From the NCBI GenBank assembly GCA_013054445.1, contig JAAMPI010000138.1, positions 1 through 60,725 on the forward strand: a DNA stretch of 60,725 nucleotides, read 5' to 3'. The notes beneath the pieces were generated by a model. The model was not told the origin of the DNA. It saw nothing but the letters and a program-made list of their open reading frames with translations, and searched no databases. The stretch's first letter is position 1. Every line of letters starts with the position of its first letter. A program made the translations under genes and the position numbers. Of this stretch, positions 25,661 to 37,500 are shown piece by piece. Source of the stretch: Cudoniella acicularis (Eukaryota; Ascomycota; Leotiomycetes; Helotiales; Helotiaceae).

Positions 25661-26074
25661 TCCCCCCCTGAATAAAGGTTATTTTGCCACTTTGGTTGCC
25701 ACTTTATCACCACCTGAAACACTCCACTTATAATTCCACTGCCTGCCTCTTCACCTCTTTCGCGAGTACTATAGGAGACAAATATCATTAATTTGTAGGT
25801 GGTCGGAAAGTTCTGAAAAAGAAGGGTAAATAAACCTTCCCTTTATTAAAGGATCCTATCAAAGGAATAGGATTTATATATATTTTAAGCATATAATTAC
25901 AGGGTAAAACGAATCGTAGGGATAGCGTTCAATTGTGTCAGTATTGCCTTTCTAGGTCGACTCTAGACAGAAATCAGGTGCCTGGTGGAGAGAGAAGTGG
26001 GGTGCAACAAGGTGGTATTACAGTGGCAAGCAAAGTGGCAAAATAACCTTTACTCAGGAGGGGGGGGGGGGGGG
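25661..26074. mobile_element. MITE-like element with terminal inverted repeats
   Basis: A 414 bp noncoding stretch is bounded by imperfect inverted repeats of about 65 bp. The left end runs from 25661 (C-run, then TGAATAAAGGTTATTTTGCC). The right end read backwards from 26074 gives a C-run, then TGAGTAAAGGTTATTTTGCC. The shared core GGTTATTTTGCCACTTT is identical on both sides, and similarity continues inward (TTGCCACT, ACCACCT, CACCCCAC-like blocks). A TA dinucleotide lies immediately outside each end (25659-25660 and 26075-26076), compatible with a Tc1/mariner-type target duplication. The right end has a run of 16 G. No transposase is present. The family assignment is an inference. Confidence 0.7.
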
Positions 26075-26076
26075 TA

Positions 26077-27273
26077 GGTAGTGCCGGCAATGCTAAAGCA
26101 TGCAAACTCGAAATATCTTGATGGATAATTTAGGTAATTTGAACACTTCCTTGACTGGGGGAAGTCAGGTGTCTTAAGTTGCGATTTGAACGCCAGCATC
26201 CGATAAGAAGAGTTGAGCTTTTTTTTAGTGGTGCCTGTAGGGCAAAAGAAAACAGCAGTTATTCTGGATTGAAAACGGACGATTAGCGGAAATAGGATAA
26301 AACGAACTGGCTGAATTTGGCGTTGACCTGCGGTTGCGCCCCCACAAAAATCACGTGTTTTGAAACTTGTCTCTCGGGTTCATTCTCTTTCATGCAAGTG
26401 TTCCTTTATTACTTGGGAGTCTCTATGTCGGAAGAAAATCTAAGATTCAGAGGTGATTTCGCACCCCCCGGGAGGCAGCTCCTTTGTTTGCACGCCACAG
26501 CTGCGTGGCGGGCCAGCCAGGGTCGGATCAAAGTTTTTCACTGCCGGGGATCTGCAAAGCGGGATAAAGCGGCGCCACTGGCTTAGCAATTGACCTCAGC
26601 TGCAGTGCAGCATCACCAACGATTCACGAATCACATCTTCAAGGCAATTGGATTTTGAGACTCCACAATAAGGCTTTGTCCCACGACGCCTCAGATTGGA
26701 TCATCGAACATTTCTTCTAACTTCCTCTAATTTCCTCAATGTCTCACCCGTACTACCTGAGTTTACCAATCCGTCAAAAGCTCGTGCCGTGCCGCTTTAT
26801 TCCGCCTTCCCCGAAGCCCGTGCTCAGCAGCCCAGCCATTTTCATCCCAACCTTGGCCTTTCCATGAGTCGGTTATCGGCAGCTTCCCGAGCGACCAAGA
26901 TTTCTAGGTCAATACGCAATCGCAACATCGCCCATCGAGCCATGTCCTTCGCGCCACTTCTCGCCTCTTCCGCCTTTAGGGATATCTCAGCCTCTTAAAA
27001 CGACAACCGCGCGGGCGCTAGCACAAATCATTGATTATTCGTGCTCATCTCCACGACCGAAAAGCAAATCTGAATCCGGGAACCGCCGCCGCCAAAGACA
27101 AGCAAACGAGCCAACGATTTACTCTCGATGCACCCACTCTTGGGTCTTGTTCTTTGATAAAGACTGAGGTGGCCGAGGCATAAAAATATCGCAAAGTACA
27201 CTCGGGGCATACTTTGCTGGCCATTCTGTGCTGTAATACACCCGCAGGGCTCTATTCGTCGCATTCCTTCACC
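26077..27273. other. Intergenic, zinc transporter upstream region
   Basis: This is a long upstream region for the transporter. The open frames at 26317-26586 and 26696-26998 have no recognisable domain and may be leader sequence. I identified no zinc-responsive element. Confidence 0.45.
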
Positions 27274-29035
27274 ATGGCGTTGTCTAAATCAACCCGGATC
27301 AGCATTATGCTCGGCATTGATGTCGTCTTTTTCATTATCGAACTGGGGGTTGGGTTGGTGGTTGGGTCTCTGGCGTTAATGGCAGATGCCTTCCACATGG
27401 TGAGATCATAATAGGAGGAAGTTTCACAGATCAGGATACTAACATCTTCGCAGCTTAACGATATCATTTCTCTCGTGGTAGGACTTTGGGCTGTACAGGC
27501 TGCCCAGAAGTCGTCGACGGACAAATACTCATTCGGCGTAAGTCATCTTCTGTTTGCCACCCTCTGTATCATAGCTAATACTTCCAAAGTGGCTAAGAGC
27601 AGAAATTCTTGGTGCATTCTTCAATGCTGTCTTCTTAATCGCCCTGTGCCTTTCGATCGTTCTCGAAGCTATAACCCGTCTCATCGATCCTCCGGAGATC
27701 AGCAATCCAAAACTTATCCTCATTGTCGGGTGTATGGGTCTTGCCTCTAACTTAGCAGGTTTCTTGGTTCTTGGAGGTCACGGCCATTCTCACGGTCCTG
27801 GGGACAGCCACGATCATGCACATGGTGACGAACTTGGTATTGCTGAGGAAGGACACAGCCACGGTGCCCACGATCATTCCCACGACCACGCCCATGATCA
27901 CGTCCACGGAGAACACGAGAGCTCATCGGTAGACGGAGTGCTTACAAAATCGAAGTCGAAGTCTAGCCACTCACTTTCGCCAAAGAAACACCGAAGAAGA
28001 GCGAGCGAGCGCTTCACGAACATTGAAAATATTAGCATTCACCCCGCGAGCTTCAGGCAGGATATCATTGCTGCAAGCAGACCCCAGTTGGACGGAATCG
28101 AAAGTGGAGACAGTACTAGCTCGGAGGAAGAGGCAGCTATTGTCGATGATGAGGGGGAAGCAAACGAGAACTCGCCACTCCTTTCTAGGTCCAACGGTAA
28201 CTCGAACGGAGCCACTGACAGCCATGCTCACGATCACGCCCATGACCATGATCATGACCACGGCCATGACCACTATTCGCATACGCACATGCCAAGGGTG
28301 AGGCATGACTCGTGGCACGTCACTCATAATCACAACAAACCAAAAAAGCCCTCAAAAGGAGGCCATAGCCACAACCATGATGATATGGGAATGAATGCGA
28401 TGATTCTCCACGTCATTGGCGACGCCCTAGGCAATGTCGGTGTTATTGTCTCCGCGCTAGTAATTTGGCTTACAACCTGGTCTGGACGCTATTATGCTGA
28501 TCCAGCTGTGTCTCTTTTCATCACATTAATCATTCTCAATTCATGCATTCCATTGACTACAGCAACAGCAAAGATCCTTCTCCAGGCAACACCAGACCAT
28601 ATCGAGGTGAGCGACATCAAGGAAGATATTCAAGATATTCCCGGGGTGGTCAGCTGTCACCATGTTCATATCTGGCAGCTAAGCGATACACAACTTGTGG
28701 CGTCTATGCACATTCAGGTTGCTTTCCCAATCAGTGAAGCAGCTGGGGAGAAATATATGGAAGTAGCCAAGGCCGCGAGAAAGTGCCTGCATGCGTATGG
28801 CATTCATAGTGCAACTATTCAACCAGAATTTTGTGTCGATAAAGATCACGACCACGTAGAAGGACCAAATTTGGGCCTCGATGGGATTGTTGGGCAGGCG
28901 AGATGTGGCCTTGACGATGACTCCTGCTTATTGGAATGCATTGATGATTGCAAGGGAAAGGGTTGTTGCATTGCACCGGCAGTGGAGGCGGAACATGATT
29001 ACTCGGATCATGACCACGATGGACATAGTCATTAG
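27274..29035 (+). CDS. Zinc transporter of the CDF family (Zrc1/Cot1-like)
   Basis: Cation diffusion facilitator predicted to move cytosolic zinc (possibly also cobalt or cadmium) into the vacuole in exchange for protons. Three exons: 27274-27399, 27454-27537, 27590-29035, giving 551 aa. Exon 1 ends at MADAFHM and exon 2 starts LNDIISLVVG, together forming the TM2 metal-site block (HMxxD type). TM3 and TM4 follow (GAFFNAVFLIALCLSIVLEA; GCMGLASNLAGFLVLG). A very long cytosolic His loop with many HDH and HGH clusters occupies about residues 120-285. The second metal-site block is HVIGDALGNVGVI in TM5, and the cytosolic domain includes HHVHIWQL. The Cys-rich tail (CLLECIDDCKGKGCC) ends in a further His/Asp cluster. 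This resembles fungal Zrc1 homologues, and loop length is at the upper end. Confidence 0.93.
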
Positions 29036-29531
29036 ATTTCATTTGTTTGACGAGGGAAGAGCAAGCAATGGCATACATTGGTAACTTTGCCGGGGAGTTT
29101 GGAAGCGTATATATTTTGGCACTGTGTAGCTTCTGCTAACACATTCCGTTATCCGCACATTACTTTGGACGTGTAATTAATTCAGAAGAAGGTTTATATC
29201 AAACCTTTTGTGTAATACTGTGTTGATAAATTATGGGGGGGTAATTAGAAGACATTACTCGTGGCCTACATTTCAGGCATATCGTGTGAGAATATTCCTT
29301 AGTCGGGATCATATTCACTTTCTATGATCTAGTATTTACTCCTTCCCCTCGAACTCCCGCCTGTACCCAATTTGGTGTCCTTTTCTAGCCGACATTTTTC
29401 TAGTTGGAGCTCCACAACTTCAGAGAGCACCACAGGTGCTCCCACCGCTCCTGCAACCGCAGAGAGCGCCACAACTGGAGAGACATCGACAAGTCTCTCT
29501 ACTTCTTTGGCGCGACATCTATGTCCCGCAA
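29036..29531. other. Convergent intergenic region
   Basis: This lies between the 3-prime ends of the zinc transporter and the Ola1-like gene. A leftward frame at 29329-29556 overlaps the last Ola1 intron and is not recognised. Confidence 0.4.
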
Positions 29532-31434
29532 TCAGCATTCTGCTCAGCCCACTCACTCTATTTACTCCATCTAGCTCTAGAGATGGAAAAATGGATACTT
29601 ACTGAATTGGAAATGGATAATATCCCCATCTTGCACGACCTGTTTTTATATCAGTAAGGTCTTCACGCACTGAAAGGAAAAATAAAAGAGCAACAAACAT
29701 AAGTCTTCCCCTCTTGCCGATATTTGCCTGCGGCTTTAACTGGCGCCATGCTTTTGGCGCCTACGCAGAGGTCGTGGAAATCGCTGTAGGCCACTACCTC
29801 AGCTTTTATGAAGCCGCGCTCGAAATCGCCATGGATTGCTCCCGCTATTTTGATCTATCATTAGCCTTCCGAGAATATAAAGAGAGAGGAATGTGTGGAA
29901 AAGGACAAACCAGCTTGCGGTGCTAAACACCCCTTCGGGATGGTCCAACAACGAATCTCCTTCTCCCCAGCCGTAAAGTAGTACTGCAAGCCCAACTTCG
30001 TAAAGCCCTCCGTGATGATCTTCTCCAGACGACTCTTCACCTTGATGTCCTTCATGAAGTCTTCGAGTTTCGTGGCGTCATCTTTCATGCTGAAGAGTTT
30101 CTCTTCGAATTCGACGGAGAAGGGGACGATGTCCCTGGGCAGGCCGCCGTGCTCCGTTACCCATTTAGCGATTAGGGGGAGGTATTTGGATTTTTGGCGC
30201 AGGTAGTCTTTCATGGTTAGATTCACGAGGTAGATTACAGGTTTGGTGGTTATAAGTTGGAGCTGCGAGTGGTATTGAGTGAGCCTGTTGGGAGAGACAA
30301 GGGGGTGGATAAGTTGGAACTTACGCGCTCGTTGATCAGTTCGATTTCGGCGGATGTCCATTGGCCGTCTCGGACAGGCATGTCTTTCTCGAGCATCTAG
30401 CGAATTTTTATTAGCCTTTGATGCGTTCTAAATTCCTAATTTGAGAGAAAGTCATTCTGTACCCACCTCCCTGATTTTGGTGGTTGTGCTTGGAAACAGT
30501 GGGTTCATCTTAAACTTGCCCCCAGCCTTTCGAACAGTAGCCTCCTCCGCAATGATCTGTTTTGCGAGAATATCTTCCTAATCAGCCTCATTCCTCTCAC
30601 AAAATAATATTCCAGAAAACGTACCTAAATCCTTCTTACAAAGCTCGCTCTGAATGGTATCTACAAACATTAAACCCAGCCTCCCAACACTCAACTCACA
30701 TTGGAAGTACAAAGTGAAAAAAGAACTTGCTTAAATCCCGAACGGGATCAATCGAATCATCAACGTGCAGAACTTCATCGTTGTCGAATGCCCGGACGAT
30801 GTGGTACATGCCGTCCACGGCTTGGATGTGTGACAAGAAAGCATTTCCGAGACCTTCGCCTTGAGAGGCGCCTTTAATGAGCCCGGCGATGTCGGTTACT
30901 TGCAAATAGGCTGGATACATGCTGGGTGGTTTCCACAGATCGCAGAGAAAGTCCTGGTGTAGGTTATTAGTGAGTTGAGGTAGATGTATGTGGCTCACTT
31001 GATAAAAACTGCTCTACCAAAGGCCATGTCACAAGGAGAAAACACCATCAGGAAGAAGGCACAGCAGAGATATAATAAATTCACAAAAATTCAAACAAAG
31101 CTCCAAATAAATCAAGATATCGATTTTTAAAATAGGCCCATTTCCAAAATTTCATGGAGAGAAGAGCTCACACCTCCAAACTACCAAAGAAGAACAAGTA
31201 AAAAAGCTCAAAACATACGTATCTCAAATCAGGAACCGCACATCTGGCCTCATTGGGCTCAATCGTACAAAAAGGATAATTCTCCGCCGCAGCACTCTGC
31301 TCCGTCAAAAGATTGAACAGCGAACTCTTGCCCACATTTGGCAAGCCTACACATCCCATCTTGAGGTTCTTCCTGACGCGCCCAAAGGCAACAACATTGC
31401 TCTTGACATCTTCGGTTGCTTTCTTGGGCGGCAT
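29532..31434 (-). CDS. Obg-like ATPase (Ola1/YchF family)
   Basis: Cytosolic P-loop ATPase of the YchF subfamily, which binds ATP rather than GTP and associates with ribosomes or stress pathways. Nine exons: 31434-31219, 30953-30731, 30660-30625, 30573-30467, 30396-30325, 30262-29911, 29844-29699, 29639-29603, 29539-29532. The total is 398 aa, matching the family length. The P-loop GLPNVGKS is at residues 30-37, and the switch motif [20 protein letters not shown] follows. The YchF coiled-coil region includes [17 protein letters not shown], and the TGS domain contains [21 protein letters not shown] and ends GDIIHFQF. Intron 2 (30730-30661) uses a GC donor, GCAAGT; no GT donor nearby gives the right frame. 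Introns 6 and 7 start with GTTTGT. The last exon is only 8 nt and least certain. Confidence 0.92.
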
Positions 31435-31880
31435 TTTTGGCGACGGAGGGGTTGGTGAGGGGTTGTGTAGTGGGGGATGTTGCACGAGGATTATTTTTCG
31501 TGCATGGATTTGTTTTGTTTGGAGCGTTGTGCGAAGCGGGGTGGAGCGGGGCGGAAATTCAGCTGGAAAAGGGGCCTATATTCACCTATACACACGTGAT
31601 TCCATACGTCGCTGTGATTTGCAGGTCAACCTATCCAAGTTGCCCTCTGTATCCAACTCGCAGAGCAACTTGCTTTTTTGAAGCCGAACGCACATGTATT
31701 TAGGCTGTTTCAATAGTGTCAGAAGTAACGCAAGAAAAGCAAATAACAGCTGCAAGTATACGAAGGAACATCATGCGTTTTTTATTCATAATCCTGTCAC
31801 CGAATCCCCCATTTCCAAGGCCACCCAGGGCCTGATGTAATGAACCGCCCACTTAAAACGAGGCGGTTTTCACAGAATGT
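31435..31880. promoter_or_regulatory. Ola1 upstream region
   Basis: This separates the Ola1-like start from the 3-prime end of the next leftward gene. The rightward frame 31416-31703 is unrecognised. No element was identified. Confidence 0.4.
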
Positions 31881-32795
31881 TTACAAGAACTTAGAAGCAA
31901 GACCCATAAGTCCAGACGCTCCTCCAGAGCTTCCTTGGCTTTGCATATACATCTTCAAAGCCATTTCTCCCGCCTGTTGAATGGCTGACTCCTTGCTTGC
32001 TCCGGATTGAACATTGCCTTGTGAAGCCTGGCTGTCGAAGAGCTTGCTAGCCTGGCCCATCGCCATACCGACAAATGCATTTTGAGAGTTGCCAGATTGC
32101 TTCAATAAATTAGCACCATGTTTTTTCTATTACCAAAAAGCTGGGAGGGGTTGGGAGGACAAAGAGTCTTCTTGTTCTGGGGAATTGACAGGAACAAAAA
32201 ATAAGTTGCTTACGGAGCCGCCACTTCCACCGCCGGAGAACATCTTAAGAGCCTGCATTGCTGCGGCACTTCCCATAGAACCAGCACTGGCTGGCTGTTG
32301 CTGTCCTCCTCCGCCACCGAAAAACTGTTTATGAGACTGAACAGCATCTATTGCAGGTTAGATAAGTATTCTGAATAAATTATACTGGCACCAACCTTGT
32401 TCGTCGATCGGCTGCTGCTGAATGTTCTGCTTGTTTCCAGCTAATTTGCCCAGAACACTTGAGAACACTGAGGAATCACCAGAGTCTCCGGCATGCTGCT
32501 GGGCGTGATGAGCGGCTCCCTGAAGGTCATCGTCGTTTCCTCCATAACCACCGCCACCTCCATAGTTTCCGCCCTGAGGAACGTTGCCGCCACCTCCGTA
32601 TCCGCCCTGTTGACCTCCATATCCACCACCTCCTCGGCCCTCGCCACCATAACCACCTTGTTGACCTCCGTAACCACCTTGTCCTCGGCCCTCACCACTG
32701 TAACCACCTTGTTGACCTCCGTAACCGCCCTGCTGACGACCACCAGAACCATAGTCGTCCTGTCCGCCGCCTTCGTAATAATCTCTGCCGGACAT
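31881..32795 (-). CDS. Glycine-rich beta-flanking protein homologue
   Basis: Homologue of the fungal beta-flanking protein (named from Aspergillus nidulans); its function is unknown. Three exons: 32795-32396, 32347-32214, 32099-31881, giving 250 aa. The first ~85 residues are repeats of the type QQGGYGGE/GGYGGQ with spaced tyrosines, a low-complexity segment resembling phase-separating RNA-binding proteins. The conserved part begins DDDLQGAAHHAQQHAG, followed by VFSSVLGKLAGN, the motif PIDEQDAVQSHKQFF completed across intron 1, GSAAAMQALKMF, and QNAFVGMAMGQASKLFD completed near intron 2. Intron 1 has an unusual GTTGGT donor and is 48 nt. The family identification rests on memory of this conserved C-terminal pattern. 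Confidence 0.85.
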
Positions 32796-33615
32796 TTTGA
32801 CTAGAACAAAGCGTGAGCGGGGTCATCAGACAACCAAGAATCCAGCCTAAGGGAGATAGCAAACGGGGATGGGTTTTTGAACCTTTTTGCCTCAATGCAC
32901 TTACCTATTTTTCTAGACACTTGATGGTATGGTACGGAATATTCGTGTACTGAGTTGAACAGAAATGTTTGTTGTTTGGGAGAGAATGTGAGTTCGAGAA
33001 TCGAGGGGCTCTGAGTTGTTACGAGTTGACGTAATCTTGGCGGGGCAGCTGGCTTCTTGCACGAATTAAGACTAGTGTTTCAGGGGTCTGTTGTTTCTGC
33101 CACCCCCTCTCTGGATTGAACCACACCATTACACCTCGTCCGGGAGACAACTAAAGATCTGTCGAGCAGGATAAAAGTGATCGATTGATTAAAGAGAGAA
33201 CAGAGAACAGAGAGCAGAGAGCAGAGAGCAGCTAATATACACGTGACCAGCGTCCATGCGATAGCATGAAGCTATTCCCAGACCAAGCTGAGACGTGGCT
33301 GGTTTGACGCCTGACCCGGCCATCGTGACAAGATCAGAGCGTCACGAAGATGCAATTCTCAACGCCTCAGCGATGGTCAGTGACGAACCGCATCTTCAAT
33401 AATATATACAAGACCCTGACCCCCACTCCACATCCTCTAGATTTATTCTTGCTAGAACTGACAGTGACCAGACACGGAACATATAAAATACAGAGATCCA
33501 GCGCGGAAATGGTACACATAATTCCTCCTTTCCAAGCGCCAATCGCGTCTTCCATTCAATAAACACTCACTCCAATTCCACTGCCGATCCCCAAATTCGA
33601 ATAGGCATACAATCA
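32796..33615. promoter_or_regulatory. Upstream region with GA-rich microsatellite
   Basis: This is the upstream region of the beta-flanking gene and the downstream region of the HET gene. A short purine-rich tandem array of AGAGAACAG- and AGAGAGC-type units lies at about 33193-33230. No gene was recognised. Confidence 0.5.
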
Positions 33616-36271
33616 TCACCAAGTCAATTGTCTCCGTGTGGCCGAGTCGAGTTCATCAAAGCTTCGCAGCCATGATTGATAGTTCCTTTCCCGCAACCAA
33701 GAGACAACGACCGCAAGCACAGCGTACAAAATCCGAATGCCAATTGCCATCCACGAAAGGCCTGTGAAAAGGGCCAGATTATGATGACTGATCTGGCCAG
33801 CAATAACATTATTAAGATCAGCATCAGGATCGGTATTGGAATTGAGTGACAAGTACACAGCCAGTATAATTATAACAACGCAGGCTAAGAAAAGGGCGGA
33901 GATACTACCGGTCAGTACGTGTAGTGATACATCTCTGTCCTTTTTTACCGCTCGATGTGGCTCTCGCCTAATGCGTGGTCGGTAGGCGCTTTTGATATCT
34001 ATGCATAATTGTTAGCTAGTCCTTTCTACCTGTTGCGATGGACTTGCCGATATCGATCAAAATTTCCTGAGAACGAAACAATACATTCCCGTCGAGGCAA
34101 AGACAATCTTTGGAGTCCACGTCTTGCGAAATTGGACCCCATAACTCTAACGTGATTGGATTCTCGAAGATGACTTTGAATCTCGCTGACTGTTCTTCAA
34201 CCACCGAAAAGGATGCCCCAACAAGTTTCACCCCTAACCCTAGGATGGACATAACATCTTTGTCGAGGTGTAAAATAGTTACGCTACGTTTGAACGGCGG
34301 ATATGACGACTCCTTGGTTGGCTTACTTAAGTGTGTTGTCACCCAGAATTTTCCCACACCTTCAACGTTTAACGAGTACCGCTCTGGTGGCTCTTGATTT
34401 CCATCATTCCGAATAATGATTGTCCTAGCACGGGCATTGTCACCCCCGATGAGAAGTCCAGTATTTGTAACATCCATCCAAGTATCCGTGTTGAAAATGG
34501 GCGATCCTTTGGGGAAATCTGGGACCCATCTATCTAACGGGCCTTGCGCGAAACCTCGAGCGCTATCGTTGTAAAGAAGTTGCACGGGAAGTCTCTCCTG
34601 AGAGCAAAGTAAAGCTTTCATCCTATTCTTTTCATGGAGCAACAAAATTTCTTCTGCGTGAAAATCCAACAGATTTGCAAATATACCATGTACGTCCCTA
34701 GACATTGTCGTCGTCCTCCCCAATAACGCGTTCCAGACTCCTAAAAATTGTGACTCTCTCACGTCCACGCCCCCTTCCTTTTTCCATTGACCTACGGAAG
34801 GTAGTTGATGAGCTTGGTGAAGTTCCTTGTAAATATACTTCGCCATGTCCGAGTTCCACTTGAATGGACGGTAAAATAATTCCTTACAGTCACTTATAGG
34901 AAACATCAGCTCCGCGGCTAGCGCCCCTTCTTGCAGCGTCCAGCTACGGCCATTCCATGCCGACATGAGTAACTGTGCACATTTCTCCGTCGGGTTTGAA
35001 GTAGGGGCTACCAAGTTCAGTGTAGAGTCGAGAACAAGGACTCGCACAGCTCTCTTGTAAGTAGGTGTCATGCGATTGATAGCCTTCATCTTCAGGCCCG
35101 AGTCGTTGACGGGTATACACAGCGTGTCCATCCAAATATTGACCGTATCATCTACATTGTCTCTCTTTCCAAAACATAATTGGGGTTTCCCCGCTCGTCT
35201 TTTTCCACTTTCGATATCGGCCTTCTTTACTTTCCGCACAAGCCTTTCTATCTGGCATTTTGGTAGAGCATTCTGATTTGGGTTTCCTAGACCGTCACTC
35301 CAAACATGCGAAACTGCTGTATACCAGCTGGATAGCTTCGCTCGAACGACTTTTTGCTGGATTTCTCCTGTTGGGGTGTGAGAGAAGGCTATGAGTGGAA
35401 TCCCACCATCTCTGATGATTTCCTTTACTTCGTTGACGGGTGATGGAAGAAGCTCGCAGCGGCAACCCTCTTCGACATGGCGATATTCATATGTTCGTGC
35501 ATTGGTGTTGTTTGCCACACAGTGGTCTTCAAGTTTACAGGCTTCATGACCTCGAGCAACGATAATTCGCCGGAACGTGGCAAGATAATAGACAACACTG
35601 TACGAAAATCTTTGGCAAAAGAACCTGGCTTGATGCACGCACCAACCGCTCTTCACCATATGATCCAGCAGGATAGATGTCGAGGGAGGTGCGTCTCCTA
35701 CTTCATGACACAGAGGATACCATTGATGGTTTGTTGATAGATCAGTGCTGTTGTCGATATCTGCTAATGCGATGGCCAAGGTGTCTATCAGAAGTCGTAT
35801 TGATAGAAGTATCGTCGGAAGATGATACTTGCGAGTCCATCCATGGTCTTGGTCGAGAGAGCGGCACTGAGTCGCCGCAAATTTTAAGAGGCTGTCGAGA
35901 TCCAAGCAGACTTTATGCCGCTCGTCCTTTGTCATCGCTGATAATTCTTCTCGAAAAACTCGAAGATGCTTCGGTAATAACGACGTTTGGATAAGTTGGA
36001 ACCCTCCATCCAGGTCATAGGATACAAAATCATCAACCACGTTTCTCCCCAAAAACTCCTCTAATAGTCCAAAATACAGCCATTCCTGCAGCAAACTCCC
36101 AACCTCTTTCCGTTGCTCCTCTCGAACTATGACGAGCCCGCCAGTGGTCAGTTCAAAGCCTTGATCCAAGGGGTAAACTGGGAAACGTCCGATCTGGTAT
36201 ATCTCTTCGCAGACATATGGTACTCTGATTGATGGAATGATAGGATTTGATGCAACGAGAAGGTGCTCCAT
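33616..36271 (-). CDS. HET-domain protein with C-terminal membrane segments
   Basis: Heterokaryon-incompatibility-like protein; HET domains act in nonself recognition and cell death, and most family members are uncharacterised. Two exons, 36271-34048 and 33998-33616, give 868 aa. The HET domain lies at about residues 280-480 with AVSHVWSDGLGN (block 1), WMDTLCIPV (block 2) and SAWNGRSWTLQEGALA (block 3). The ~280 residues before it and ~200 after it match no family I know. The second exon, found by splicing, adds two hydrophobic segments (SALFLACVVIIILAVYLSL; GIRILYAVLAVVVSWL), so the protein is probably membrane-anchored. The intron (34047-33999, 49 nt) uses a GC donor, GCAAGT. A GT donor in the same phase at 34029 would make it only 31 nt, which seems too short. 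The ATG at 36271 is preferred over an upstream TTG. Confidence 0.88.
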
Positions 36272-37500
36272 GATCAGCAATAATGGCCTTTTATTGAATA
36301 AGGAAAGTCCAAGAAGCGTGGTGCGACCGATAGTCGTACTTCACTATGGTTCAACGGTCTCCGCTCTGCAGGGGAAGGGAGGCTCTCTAGACTGTGCCAC
36401 ACGATTTATATACAATTCTTGTTATCTGGTATACCACTTGATCCTTCGTCCCCGCTTCCACGGACCCACGTTCTCGGCAGATGCATTTGGGTTGAAGTTT
36501 CACGATTCTCTCCTCAACATACGAAGTACACTATGCTGTGTCACACAAACCAAGGCGGGTAGGGTTTCCGCTCGGAAACGTAGAGTCGCACGAGGCTGTG
36601 TAAGGTTTCGAGATTATTCCAATAAGTCGGGAGAGCTCTTATCAGCTTGTCACTGGTCATCCGCCTACCTCCACTATCAGTGTGTTGAAGGATTCATGAG
36701 GAATTTGAAGGTCAATTAAGGACTCGCGGGCCGATTGGCGGGGTACCTTAAATCTAACCGAAATTCATTAAGGACGCGCCCTGCTAAACTTGACTAGGTG
36801 TGTGATGCAATCAATTCTATTTCTATGTATGGATACGTATACTTTGATGATTAGTAAGTCCTACATTTATGTATATTGAAGTAACGCGGAAGGGGTGCAG
36901 CGATATGCGGTCAGATACTAATGGGTTTTCGGTAGTACTATATCACTAAGTATTGTATATGATTCCGACAATGGCACAGCGATAAATGCCTCAAAGTTGA
37001 TAAGGTGGAAGAATAAGTGCCGATACAGCTTCGCTCAGGAAAAGTTAACCACCGACAAAGCATGCCTTCAATTGCATGATCACCCAACCTTTCTGACCGA
37101 ATCTATTTTCAGATAAACTACGGCATGGCATCGGCTCAACTTCTCCTCCGCTGCTGTCTCCTGTTAAGAATATCTCTTCAAACAAGCAGCACTCAAATCT
37201 CGAGATAATTTTACCAAAAAAGGACCTCCTCGAAGCTCACGCTACGTCGCTTGAGTAACTTCCTCAAGACTTTGCAATCAGGTTTCTCTAGTGTTTCTCC
37301 TTCCCCAAGATTCCACAAAAACCCTTCTCAGAAAATACTTGATGCCTAACCCAAGATCATCCACTCTCTCTTTACACGAATGTGTGTATGTTTTCAAGAA
37401 AACCTCCAAGTCCAAGTTGCGCGGCTGCGGCAGGATACTCAATTTATACTGTCACAGTTACAGGAGGTTTTAGCTCACTGCCTATGAATTTCCCCTAGAG
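36272..37500. other. Intergenic, HET gene upstream region
   Basis: No gene was recognised. The frame 36237-36719 overlaps the HET start on the opposite strand and is probably spurious. Base composition becomes AT-rich toward the right. Confidence 0.45.

Noticed and set aside
26696..26998. 100-codon Ser/Ala-rich frame upstream of the zinc transporter
   Set aside because: It has no domain and biased composition; more likely leader or intergenic DNA.
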